The position numbers were made by a program, and so were the translations under genes. Below are positions 1 to 12,454 of a DNA stretch of 28,751 bases, in pieces. Source of the stretch: Didymodactylos carnosus (taxonomy: Eukaryota > Rotifera > Eurotatoria > Philodinida > Philodinidae); the NCBI GenBank assembly GCA_905250885.1, contig CAJNOQ010001759.1:1-28751 (forward strand), given 5' to 3'. The notes under the pieces were generated by a model that had not been told where the DNA came from, made no database searches, and worked only from the letters and a program-made list of their open reading frames with translations. Each line of letters opens with the position of its first letter. Within the stretch, counting starts at the first letter, position 1.

Positions 1-1349
1 TGGTTCAAGCGTTTCAAAAATCAATAAATTTTCATAATAGCCACAAAACCAGATCAAAAACACAAAAAAAAATATATAAAAAATCATTATTTTAACACGG
101 CGCACGAACTTTTTCCTCAACCTAATATTATAGTTCTCTCGGTCTTGGAACGTTCGAACGTTGCTTGTGAATGTCATGTCGCAATTGTAATAAGTTTGAT
201 GTCTCTTCAGACCGATTATACGTGGGTTGTGAATTCTATTTTCCATCATTATTCATATTCATTCGTTATAGTCACGTCTCGATTCTCAGAATTGTTAGTT
301 TATTGCACGATTGTATCTAATAGAGTCTTGTCGTTATAATATACCGTTACTATACCGTTGTTTACTTAAATTTTAGCGGAAACTGGCTCTGCTAAGAATC
401 ACAGAATTCATAAATAGTCTCTACGAGAATAGCAATCATGCAGAAATGATTCAAGAAACTTGACTGGGCTATACTCTGAATTAGAGTGTCTAATAAATTT
501 CAATTAGAAATGGCGAGTTGCACTAAGAATCATAAATTTACCGTATCACAAATTCACATCAATGATTTGTTATTACGTAAATGCCTCACTACAAAATAAA
601 AAGGTGGATGACTTGAATTTTTCATCCATATCGTACCTTCATTCATTACTAATATGGTTAACTTCTTTCATGACTATTATGAATAATATTTTAACTGAGT
701 AATAGTTATTAGTTATTATAGCCTGGATCACCGTATTATCGAACTAGGCAATAACATCTATTTGGTTTGACAGATTTCTTTATCCAACATATTACACATT
801 TTCTACATTTTCTACATTTTCTGCATTTTTTACCTATACTGTTTTTTTATAAAAAAAAAATTTATTTAGTCATAAATGCTTGTTTATTTAAATTATGTCC
901 AAATCGAATGTTTGTTGACTTTATATTATTTATTACTAATAATATAATTAATAAATATATGCACTGTTTTTCATGAATATCATCATGATAAAAATAGGCT
1001 CATTATTTTTTATATACAAATGACACTGAAAAAACAAAAATATTTAATAACACATACACACAAAGACATATGTTCAATTCAAGCCATATGAAAGACACAA
1101 GAAATAAAAATATTTGAAAAATGTTTTGATAAACATTATTATTGATAGTTGTCGACTAGAAAAAATAGTTTATATCATAGATATAGATAAAGAAAAACAA
1201 AAACAAGCTTGGAAGCTCACACACTTCTATTGACAAGTATTCTGTTTTATGAGTAAATTAAATTAAAACATCTGACAAAGAGAGAAAAATATTTTAAGGG
1301 AGAATAAAAAAAACAAAAACAAAAAAAAGCTGCACTTTTTAACATATTT
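1..1349. other. 3' flank of the kinesin gene, no gene seen
   Basis: This stretch is AT-rich and interrupted by stops in all frames. The short open frames here are low-complexity and show no family resemblance or splice structure. The region just below 1350 must hold the 3' UTR of the minus-strand kinesin. I see no clear AATAAA there on the minus strand. Confidence 0.6.
797..832. repeat. 9-bp minisatellite, four copies
   Basis: The unit CATTTTCTA occurs at 797-805 and 806-814 exactly. It recurs with one change at 815-823 and two at 824-832. It creates a repetitive HFL open frame that I regard as spurious. Confidence 0.8.
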
Positions 1350-4300
1350 TTAAGTTATTGTTGTTGATAACATACCACGATTAGACAAACGAGATCTAAA
1401 TGAACAATTAATAAAAAATTCTATTAATCGTATATAAAATAGTTAAGATTAATACTTGCCTTATCTGTCCGGCTAATAGTGGATTAAATGCATACAACCA
1501 ATCGTGTACATCTTTCTCAGATAATGGTTGTAATAAGAAACCACGATATTTTGACACAACAGAAAATGTATTTCGAGTACTCTAAATAAATAAATAGATT
1601 TGTCAAAAATATGGCTTAGTAAAGTTTAGTTTTCTTGTTCTATTCTTAACAATAGAGGTAAATTGTTTTAACCACTCTTTCATACTCTAGATTGGCTTGC
1701 AAAAATGTACGGTACAACCTCATATATTCACATTTAACGTCGATGTCATGTTTTGTGTGTTATGTTCAGTTACTCTGTAATAGTTAAGATCTATGGAAAA
1801 CTGAGAGATTTTTTTTACTTCTTAATTATTAACTTTTATACTTACCCTTGTTCCACTAATAGATTCTTCATCGTTATATTCAATTTTTGCTGTAGCTAAA
1901 TTAATTAATGATCGTTCAACAGGATCTTTTTCATGATTATAAATAAATGCAAATGGTCGACGAACAGTTACAAATTTTTTCACCCAACCCGTTGCTTTTT
2001 CCTCCAAGAAATTTAAATATCCTCTCCTTGATACAACTGGACTTATTCGAACTTCTTCTAGAATAGGAATATATTTTGGTTGTAAACGAGATGTTCGCAA
2101 AAATTCACCACCACCAGCATTTGTACTCAATAAACTTTCCATTGAACGTGATTTGATCATAATAGATGATGATGATGAATTTAATGGTGAAGATGCGGAC
2201 GGTTCAAGTAAAGCAAATCTAAAATATGAAAAAAGTAATAAAAAAAAATTTATTCTATTATTAAGAATAGCACAAGAAAACTAACCGAGATAAATCTGAG
2301 CTACTTGATGATGCTTTTAAAAATGTTGATAATGTAAATGGTTCATTTGACGATTTAACAGTGGATAATAAAGAATTAAATGCGTGAATATCTTCAGTTG
2401 ATAGAAGACGATCGTTAGTCAACGTTGATACCTACAAAGAAAAGAACAATTGTATAAAAAAAAAATGAAATTTTAAATCTTACCTCAATTTCTGGAACAT
2501 TTATTTTAGATTCTTCATGTATTTTATTGAATGTATAAGGTTTCATCATTGATAAACAACGTTTTAATAAATCTTGTTGATGTTCATCGTATTTCGTTAA
2601 ATCATCAAATGGTGCTGTCTAAAAAAAGAAATAATTTTAAAAAATAAGCTAGAAGAGAGATACAATAATATTTTCTATTACATAAGATGGAGTTGATTTT
2701 GTTGACGATGGTGAAGTTGGCACTAAATCGTGAACTGCTGTTTGTGGCAATGGATTCTTTAAACGATTTCTTACTTGAAGAAAATGTTTTGTACGTTCAA
2801 CCTATACAAAAGAGCATAAGAAAAAAATGATAATAGAAAAGTACAAAGAAAATCCGTATTACATACGCTTTCAACTCGAAACAATTTTTCTAAATCTTGT
2901 TGATGTTCAATAATTAATGAATCACTTCTCGGTAACCAACCTTTTAACATTTCTTCACCACGAACATATATTCGACTTGTATCAATCACTTTACGTTGAC
3001 GACGTTGTAAACCTTTAAAACACAAAAAAATTCTCTATTTTACATGCTGCTAATAGAAGTTAAAAATATAGAGTATCTAAAAGTGTTGAAAAACAAATTT
3101 TCTTACCTGGACTAATTGAATCAACAGCTCTTTTTAATTTTAATTCGTAGACAGCTGCCACACGATTAGCATCTAAATTTTTGTATGCAACAGATGAAAA
3201 CAAATTACGTAGTGATCTAAACATAAAAGAAATTTATATTAAGATATAGTGGAATTCTAAACAGAGAATAACACTTGTGTACCTGACAGGTGATGTTATT
3301 CTCGAATCTCTTGGATAAAATATAAGACATAAATCTTTGGTAATAACTGCTGGTTGTATACAATTTTCCACTTCTAAATAGGCGGATATTGTGATATATA
3401 CAAAATCTCCGGATGATGTACAACGATTTAAAAGTAAAGAATTATGTAATGATGAATCCCATGCAACTTCAAAACGATAGAATGTTCTATAAATGAAAAT
3501 AAAAAAAATATCATACTACATTGAATATAAAAAGGAAAATCATTTAATGCACCTTTCATCATGTTGTTTTTGTAAATAATGAGCAAGAATAACATTTAAA
3601 GATAATACATGACCATCAGATTCATCAAATACTGAATCACGTTGACCACGAATTCGACCTAGATATAAAATACAAAACATAAATAACAACACATTATAAT
3701 CTAGATCTATGCAGATATCATAGTTCGATATAAACAATTTTTATATATGTTTTTTTTTCTTACCCACAACAACTTCTCTCACATCTTTCCATATCAATTC
3801 TGATCCGGATTCATGACATAATGTAATACCGATTCTTCGTTGAATTCCTTGATGTAATAAAAATCGACCAGAGCATGGAACATCATCGGAATGATCAACA
3901 CTAGCAGCTGCATATCTAATTTAACATGATTTCATGTAAGAATATTATATGTAAGAAAATTAACATGACTCTATACACATACTCTCCATTTGGTGCTAAT
4001 TCAAATATTTCATACCAAACTAATAAATCATGAATAGCATGAACATGAGTAGCACTAAAAAATAATACACGAAATAAAATTATTATGAGTTTATAACATA
4101 GTTTTTTTTATCAACAAAATTTAATTACCTGACAGCTGATATTGGATTTAGTGTTTGAGCTGGTATTGGTCTTGAAAATGGCATTGTCGAAGATGTTAAT
4201 GATTTAATTGGTTTATAATTTCGAGATAATGGACTAAGAACAAAAAAAATCAAACTATGTACTTTTTCAATAAATCATAAGAAGATCAACAACAAACTAT

Positions 4301-7300
4301 TCTTTTACCTTTCTTGCTGAGTTGTATTAACTATTTGTGGCGGTAAATGTTCTTGATAATGTCCCATTATTTCAAATACAAGTGGTTGAGTTTGAATATA
4401 ATCGATAAATGAACGAGTGACAATAACACTAAACTAAAATAATAACCACACAAAAATTTTATAATATTTTCATCTTTTATACAATGACATACATTTTGTA
4501 CATGAAAAAATCCCAATGGTGGTCCCGGTTGTCCATGATTTTTCAATGGTTCAGTTGAATAGGCTTCAGAATGTTGATGTAAAAAATTAAATTGACAAAA
4601 TATATCAGCATATTCTATTGGAATTTGTGATGCTTCTAAAACTGTTATACGAAAACGATATTCTTTATTTAATTTTAATTCGGATGGTAAATTGTCATCA
4701 TTGATTTGCATTAAACGTCGTTGAATTTCACTTGTTTTACGAGAAATAGAAGATGGAGTCGATGATATTCTTGGTTGATTAGCTAAAAATAAAATAAAAA
4801 AATGAAAATAAAATATGTTTATTTATGTATGTCTAGTAATAAACTTACATGGAATATGGACAGGTGATTCAAGTTCTTTGGTTTCTGATAAGAAATCAAT
4901 TTGAGATGTTGTCTGACCTTCAACATAGCGAATATTATCGATTGAATCAGAACGAATACATGATTCAGATGTGATGGGTGATGATGGCTGAATCATATGC
5001 TAAAAAAGAATATAAATTAAATTAATGACAAACAACTTAAAAAGTTCATTTTGTAACTAAAGACAGATTTTAACTCGTATTGTAACGTTATAATCTTATC
5101 GATGAATTATTCACAAATATTAGCAAATTCTCATAGACTCATCTATCTTACTTGAAAATATGCATCATCGTCAAAAGTAAGTTTGACCATCCCTGCATTT
5201 CTAAAATTTTTCATCGTATGCGATGTTGACATTCCAATAGACGCTAAATCATGTCCATCTACTTGTTGTAGTTGTTGTACGGCAACTGTTAGATAACCTT
5301 TAATTTCACCTTTTTCACTAACAATGGCTACTTTATGAATAAGAGGTATTAAATGAAACAAATTTGATAAATATACGTATGTTCTAAAATATAAAAATAT
5401 AAGATAGAATTATAATTCGCACAACTGTCTAAAATATCTACCTTCCAATAGGTCTAAACCATGGAAATCGATCATAAAATGGATCTTGTCCGCCACTTAT
5501 GTCAGTTAACATATGTTCAATATTTGTATCCGGAGACGTTGGCGAAATATCAGCAGAATTTCGATACATTTCACGCATTAGTTCCAAACGTTGCCTAAAA
5601 CGAGAAAATAATTAATGGATTAAATAACGATGTTAATAATAATATACAGCATCCAATATATAAATATAAAACACCAAGCAAAAAGTAAGCAAGTGAATAC
5701 TGTAAAGAAAAAAACCTCAGAAATTCTAAATCACAAGGTATAAGAACCACCAACAAACCAAAATTGATAGGACACTAATATTTACCTAGGTATTGTTAAA
5801 ACTGAATTCATAAATGAAACAAATATACTATAGTGTCTATGGGATGTTCAACAGTAAGTAAATACAGACATGAGAACACTTGATTATGACATTTGTTTTA
5901 GAACATGCTTTTTACTATCACAAATGTATAATATTAACGATGAAGCGTAGGTGAATGCTGTTTAGAAACGTGGAGTATAATATTATATGCATAAAACTCA
6001 ACGATAGTGAATGACACGACAACTAAGCACAACAACAGTCAAATGTAACAACCTTGCATTATTAGTAAAATCAAATTGCCCTTTCGCAGTTGGTGTTGTT
6101 ATTGAATCAAAGCTCGAATTTTGCGTATCTGTACCTCCTTGTGTTTGTACTACTATATGAGAGCCAGGTTCAGTAAAATTGGAAGAACCGACGTTAATAC
6201 CACATGGAATTGTTATTTGCTCACAATTATAAATATGACGCATTATTTCAAGACGTGATCTGCAATAATAGGATAGGGAAATACGCATTTTGCTTCTGAT
6301 TATAAGAATATTCATCAATAACTGTTCAATGTATCATAGTACAACTGTATCTCAAAGCCTAACTGAACTATAAATGCTAGTGATTCAACTGTATAAAAGA
6401 AATTACATTGTAGATGGCAATGATTCTTTTCAATTTCTATGACTCTTTTTTTTGATTTATCCCAAAGTTCTTGATATGACCTTGGATATCTCAAGTCAAG
6501 TTTATAAATGCAAATAATCTCTTGTCAATATTTTCTCGAACGCTATATGCGATCATTATCATTTAATTAAAGTATTTCTTACCTAAATTTTTCTATTGAC
6601 CAATAATGTTGTGCACCATTTTTTAAATCTTGTACTTCAACGGCTACAATTGTTCGTTGAGGTTTTTCATGAAATTGTGTGGATAATTCTGGCGGTAATG
6701 GTGAGTAAAGTGTATCAGTCAATAAAATAAATTGAAATTGTACACGTTTATGTAATTCAACACTAATTGCATTTGCTTCTTTCAAATAAACACCATTACC
6801 CCACAAAACATCCTACGAAAAGAATTAAAGGATCAAAATTTTAACATGCAAACATTTTCATGTTTAAACTATAGACACATGATATACATCAAATAAGCAA
6901 AAAATATCAGTTTAATAATAATCTTAATACTACCAATATTACGATAAATGACTTAGTCTAACTAAACGAGTTATTCATTTGCTTGATGGAAAAACATAAT
7001 ACTTATTCTAATTACAAAAAATGTTTTACAAACGTAAATACTTTGCTACATATCTAATTGACAACGATTTTACTCTTGATGAAGCAGACATGCGTGGTGT
7101 GGATAATAGTTACAACATTTATATATATTTGCACCCTTTCTTCTATATTGCGCAAAACAACGACATACTACCTTAATAACCCATATAGGCTGAATTCTAT
7201 TGGAATAATCCTAGAGTGAAACCGTTGTCTCACATTGCACAACTAATTATTCTACGCTACAAGCCAATTTTTCACTTACTCTTAACGATGTCATTTGATG

Positions 7301-10226
7301 ATAACGCCATTTTCGCCATGCCCACCAAGCGAGTTGATAGTCAGTTTCAGACCATGAACAACCTAAGAAAACTGGCATTATATTTGATTTTCAAAGGATA
7401 TTTTAAACATTTTGTGGATTCAATTCATAGGAAAGAGACACACTACTAAACGTACAACTAAGTGTATCATTGTCAGTATCAATAAATGAATCTTGTTGTT
7501 GTATAATCTCTTTTCCATCATTAAATTGACTTCCTCCAATTCCACTTGAGAGTATTGACGATAACATTGACTGGGACATGGATGTTTCCATTTGTTTCTG
7601 TAATTCGGTTATTTTTGATTCATATTCCAATTTCTGTTGTGCTAATAAGCGATCAGATTCTTCTTTTTCACGTTTGTACAATTCCTCCATTGTAATCAAT
7701 CTAGAAATAATCAAATTTAAATTTTCATAAATGGAAAAACAATATTCAATTATGATAGTTTTCTTATTATGTATTCAACGTACTTTCTTTCCATTTCATG
7801 TTTAATATCGACACCTTGTTTTTCTAACAATTCTTGTATGGCACTATTCCAATCAGTCGGCTCTGAAGAAAAAAATGATAACAGTTTTATAGATCTATCA
7901 GAGTATTTATAAGGCATACCAGTTGTTGATGGTGTATCTTGTTTTTTTACTTCTTTTCGTGCTTGTTCTGGATTTAAAAATCGAAAGACATGTGATTTAC
8001 CAAATATTACTCGTGAACCACTTTTCAATTCAATTGTCGAATCCACTTGTTTTCCATTTACATAACACATTGCATTTGGACACGGTGATAATGTGACAAT
8101 ATTTTGTTTATTTTGTAATGTACAATGGTCCGATTGTATGTGTGAACCACTTAACATTATATCTTGATGCTGAGTGGCATCATCACGACCAATACTGTAA
8201 AAAAAAGAGTATACAATGAAGTGTAATATTATAGTAAATATTATAAAATAGAGATGAAACTTTTCTTACCGAGTAATTCCATCTTTGATAAAATACATTA
8301 AACATTCTGACATAAGTGGATCTTCATTTAAATTAACGAGATGAGGTGTCTAAAATTATAAAAGATTTTTACAACTATCTCTTCTAATAAGTAGTAAGTA
8401 AAACACACATTTTTAGGTGAAAATATTCCAACAGCATAACCATCGGTTTTAGCGTATAATCCAAGTTGATGAAATGCAGCTTCTCTAAAAAGAGATGAAA
8501 TAACAACAATCAAAACTTCTATAGATTTTAATAAAATATGTTACTAATCATATATATAAAATAGTTGAATTTTAATTTTTTTATACCTTTCTTGCATAAT
8601 TGTTTCTGTTTTTTTTAATTTTTCTTCATATGACATACATAGCGAATCCATTAACTTTTGATTTTCTTTCAATCTTTCTAAAGCATCTTCACCCGAACCG
8701 TTGACAGATTTTAATCTTGAACTTCTTGCCTTTTGTTGTTGTATTTGTGTTACATCTACGCCACCACCATCCGACAGATCGATACCAGCTTCACAACGTA
8801 ATAATTCTCGTAACTTTAATATTTCTTCTTTTAGATCACGAATTAGTTTAGCATTGGCATCTTCATTAATAATCGCTTTGCATAAAATTTGTTTCGCTCG
8901 ATCGGCATAACGTAAAGTTGACAACGTTTCCTCATAATTAATATCAGCCGGAGAGATAGCGGCGATCATAGCTGTTTTACTGTTTCCACCTGAAATATCA
9001 TTAAAAATATGATTTATTGTATACATTTTCCTTAGCTACCATCCTACTTACCAAGATTTTCTTTCAATAACCATGTTAATACTGAATCTCTATATGGTAT
9101 AAAATCGGCCTTTTTATCCAATTTACTTTTTCGTTTTGAACTCTTAAATAATTTATAGAATGAAGATGAATCGATACGAAAAAGTAAAGTACTCTATTTG
9201 TTTATCACTTACCATTTCTGCGAGTGCTGCAATCACTTTTCCTAATGTTGTCAATGATTTATTTATATTTGCTCCTTCTTTCAATCTATCACCCGTTGCT
9301 CCCGTTGAATCGGCTCGTTCACTTCCAGCTAAATCTACTAAAGATATTTTCGACTGTTTTTCAGTTGTTAAACCCGTTAAATCATCAAAACATCGCTGTG
9401 AAAATACAATTGTAAATACGGCATGGGATCTTGACGATGTTTCATTCATATTTGTAGCTGCTACTGTTCTTGCTTTATTTCCTTCATCAATTAATCTCGA
9501 TATATCATCATAAGAAGTCACAAGTAATTTTGATAGATCTTCAACATAGGGTCCCATAATTGGATGTTCTCTTACACGTAAATTTTGCTTAGTCTTTGGA
9601 TTGAGTAAATCTCGAACACGTTCACAATAAATTTCCATATACGATACTTCAACAGAAAATCGACGATTATGTGGTTCTGATAGCATCGGTGTAAGTGAAG
9701 TAGGTGTAGCTAAACGTGTTATACGATTAAATAATTCTTCACATAGTTGAGGTATAATGCCTTTTTGACCATCTTCCATTTTACCCATCATCGTATAAGA
9801 TTTACCAGCACCTAGAAAACAATGATTATAATTGAATTATTCAAAATAAAAATATTTTATCATTTATTAGTTTACCTGTTTGACCATACGCAAATATACA
9901 TATATTATAACCTTCAAATGCATGTTCTAACATTTCAATTCCTAAATCTTGATAAACTTGTAATTGTGATGCAAATTCTCCATCGGTCTCATTTGTTGAC
10001 CAATATGAATAATCATATTTAAAACTTTTAACATCGTTTACATCACGAGGATTTCGAATACCTGAATAAAATAAATATTAAAAAATATTAATTTGATTAT
10101 ATTTTTTCATGTAAATAGATACATACGTGTTGTTTCTTGTTCCATTTTGATAATTTGTTGTGCACCCTTTTGAATTTCGCGTCCATTAAATGGTCGCACA
10201 CGTACAGCTACCTTCACCGACGTCAT
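1350..10226 (-). CDS. unc-104: Kinesin-3 motor protein, unc-104/KIF1A/KIF1B type, 31 coding exons
   Basis: This is a plus-end microtubule motor that carries synaptic-vesicle precursors and other membrane cargo. Coding exons in gene order: 10127-10226, 9876-10061, 9213-9811, 9052-9142, 8587-8989, 8409-8484, 8270-8349, 7920-8194, 7784-7862, 7447-7700, 7280-7362, 6583-6812, 6053-6259, 5442-5594, 5152-5383, 4849-4999, 4493-4782, 4309-4433, 4129-4233, 3983-4054, 3764-3915, 3553-3658, 3283-3486, 3107-3216, 2867-3012, 2682-2801, 2484-2618, 2286-2431, 1846-2218, 1460-1581, 1350-1395. They sum to 5451 nt, or 1816 aa (1747 without exon 6053-6259), normal for KIF1. The start is [13 protein letters not shown]. 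Visible features: P-loop GQTGAGKS near residue 95, switch I NETSSRSH, switch II DLAGSER, a basic K-loop ([11 protein letters not shown]), FHA, coiled coil ([14 protein letters not shown]), KIF1B region ([20 protein letters not shown]), stalk domains and a C-terminal PH domain ([11 protein letters not shown] to [16 protein letters not shown]). The weakest join is the donor at 7446; neighbouring GT dinucleotides keep the same phase. The family is certain, and a single KIF1A/B-class orthologue is likely. Confidence 0.96.
1396..1459 (-). other. GC-AG intron before the last kinesin exon
   Basis: After ..GCCGGACAG ATA AG the gene reads GCAAGT, the usual GC-donor context, with no GT donor in the right place. 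A TTCATTTAG acceptor 64 nt on leads into an exon encoding [14 protein letters not shown] and a stop. Joined, this gives IRSRLSNR, closely matching the IRSKLSRR tail of vertebrate KIF1A. Reading through instead adds a different 17-residue tail that ends LYTINRIFY. Confidence 0.8.
6053..6259 (-). other. Alternative or duplicated kinesin exon (exon 13)
   Basis: This 207-nt exon enters and leaves in phase 2 (..TTT AG|A TCA.. and ..GCA AG|GTTGTT). Its start encodes [14 protein letters not shown]. The next exon (5442-5594, 153 nt, also phase 2 at both ends) starts [15 protein letters not shown]. Both fit the same upstream junction (EKFR) and match the one KIF1A segment RQRLDLMREMY. Only the downstream exon carries the conserved [11 protein letters not shown] motif. 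The remainder of this exon is polar, Thr/Ser-rich and unlike KIF1A. It may be a cassette or a mutually exclusive partner. Both exons are divisible by three, so any combination stays in frame. Confidence 0.75.
7863..7919 (-). other. 57-nt in-frame intron after the FHA domain
   Basis: The donor G|GTATGC and acceptor TTTTCTTCAG bound 57 nt without a stop. Removal joins TPSTT to [17 protein letters not shown], as in the KIF1A segment AEPVDWAFAQRELLEKQG. Retention would add 19 residues without breaking the frame. Confidence 0.8.
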
Positions 10227-12454
10227 TATTATAATGTTTTTCTAAATACTGTTCTCAATTCATTTATATACAATTTTACTAAAATATTTATACACACAGT
10301 AAGACTAAAAAATATTATCTAAAAAATATAATACATAAGAAATCGATATATAGTCAGAAGATAATCTCTAAATTTCCTTCCGGAATTTTTTCGTCTTAGT
10401 CAAAAATATGAATAAATATTCTTGTTTGCTTATAATAGAAGAGATGCGTCATTCTTGTTTGGCTCGTAGTTTTTTTTTTTATTTTATTTTTAGTACTAAC
10501 AACACGAAACCAAAGAAGAGAGAGAGAGAGAGAGAAAGAAGAAAAAAAGAAATAATATGCATTTAAAATGCTGCTTTTCTTTTCTTTTTTTTATTTCACA
10601 ATACTAAATGAAACACAAACATGAACATAACAAATGTTCATCTTTAGTTTTTTCACGTTCTATCTTTTTTTTTTTTTTCTTTTATTAATAGAAGTGTATA
10701 TAATGTTTCTACTATATATAGGTCGAAATATATATACAGAATAGATACACCAACATATTCTATAAAAAGAAATTGTTTTTTCCATTTTCTCAACAGTTCG
10801 CATATATAATTGAAAAGAAAAGAAAAGAACGAACAAATAGACAGAAAAACAGAGAAAGAGAAACGAACTCAATCCAAATCTAGTTCATTTTATTTGTGTG
10901 GAAATAACGGGAACCCATTTTAATAAATAATGAATAAAATTAACTTGTGTAAAAGAGAATAAATGGTTACCATCAGGAGATCTATAGACTACATGCTTAG
11001 AAAAAGAGAGAAAAAAGAGATAGAAAAAAAAGAAAAAAGAAAAAAATACACATTATTGACATAAGTAACATGTGTATAGATGTTTACCACATGTCCTAAG
11101 AGAAAAGATAAAACAGAAGTTTAATAATAGTGAACCATTATCTTTTTAGTGATTTACGTTAATGCTAGATAGTTATTATATTTCTTTCTCTATCATTTAA
11201 TCGATTTATCAAAGATTTTCAAAATCAGAGATTTTGATAGAATAAGAATAAATAAGTAAAAAACAAGAATAGACTTTTTCTTATTTGAAAACAAAAATAA
11301 TCTACTCACATAATTACGTTCACGAGATTTTTGGAAAATGACAGGAGAAATAAATATTTGACATTATTAAAAATAAGAAAAAAAAATGAAAGCATTCGCT
11401 ATTCTACACTAGAATGATGAATAATTGATCTATTGATTGTTGTTCTTTATTCTGTACATCCTTTTTTTTTTCCTCTCTTTCTTTAAGGAAATATTTTAAT
11501 GAAAACAGATAGTTCACAGTGAATCTCGACAAATGTCAAGTAAAAAAAAAAAATCTTCACAAGTATTATGATTGTTATAATTAAAGCTTACATAAAAAAA
11601 ATATAATCAAATTGAATAGAGAATGTTTATCATGTTGTTCTCAAACTAATGTCATATTGGGCGTACACTATACCATATAACGTACAATAATAAGAAAAAA
11701 AAATATATAATTAATAAAAATAAAATATTTTTATTTTATGATCAAAATTCTTTTTTTCTCTTGTAAAAAAATTTATAGAAATAAATAGTAGAAAACGTTA
11801 AAGTAGAAGAGACATCTTATTCTCGTTTAAATAAACTTTTGAATACTTTCAACATTAAAAAAATACTTAAGAATTAAAAAAGATTATGTCATGTTATACA
11901 GATATTATAAGACGATTAATAATCTTCTATACTATTGAAAGCTTAGCTGTTTTTGCTAAATCGACAATATTGACAATAGTAGAATGGAGATAAAATTACA
12001 CGTTAACAGTTTCTTTTATACTTTATTTTAAGATTTGAAAAAATGAATAGAAAATGAAAATATAATTTGGATATTTTATTTAATTTTCTAATGAGAGAAG
12101 CAAAAAAATAGAGTAAAAATATGTGATGGATATTAAAATAAAGTTTAAAGTAAAGAATAAAATAATATAACAAATGTTTTTTTGAAGCATTTTTTGTTAA
12201 CAATATAAAAAAAGTATTGTTTTTTTTTATTAAATACTAACGTTTCAATCCATAATGTTCAGAATGATAAGAAGTTCAACAATATCATCAAGTTTCTGTA
12301 TCAGTTTTATTATCAGTGTATTTTATACGAGGTTAAAAAATGAAATTTACAGTTCTATCTTAGTTGTTCTTCGCCATCAACTAGTATCATAGTAATTGAT
12401 TAAACAACAAATATTTTTTTAGGATGAGGCTCATTCCCTTGCTAAGATGGGGAA
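10227..12454. other. Upstream region of the kinesin gene, low complexity, no gene seen
   Basis: The sequence is very AT-rich, with many A and T runs and a short (GA)n tract at about 10516-10536. Just upstream of the kinesin ATG, on the minus strand, GTATTTAG ends at 10242, 15 nt before the start codon. That is a plausible acceptor for a 5' UTR intron or for spliced-leader trans-splicing. No conserved open frame was found. The open frame at 12003-12203 is low-complexity and I left it out. Confidence 0.5.

Noticed and set aside
6412..6505. Open minus-strand segment ([16 protein letters not shown]) inside a kinesin intron, considered as a third alternative exon
   Set aside because: Its only donor (GTAATT) leaves phase 1, which does not fit the phase-2 junctions on either side, and it has no similarity to the duplicated exons.
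7216..7449. 77-aa plus-strand open frame
   Set aside because: It is antisense to the kinesin exon at 7280-7362 ([26 protein letters not shown] region), which is supported by homology and splice phase.
9160..9513. 117-aa plus-strand open frame and an overlapping 63-aa frame
   Set aside because: Antisense shadow of the kinesin motor exon 9213-9811.
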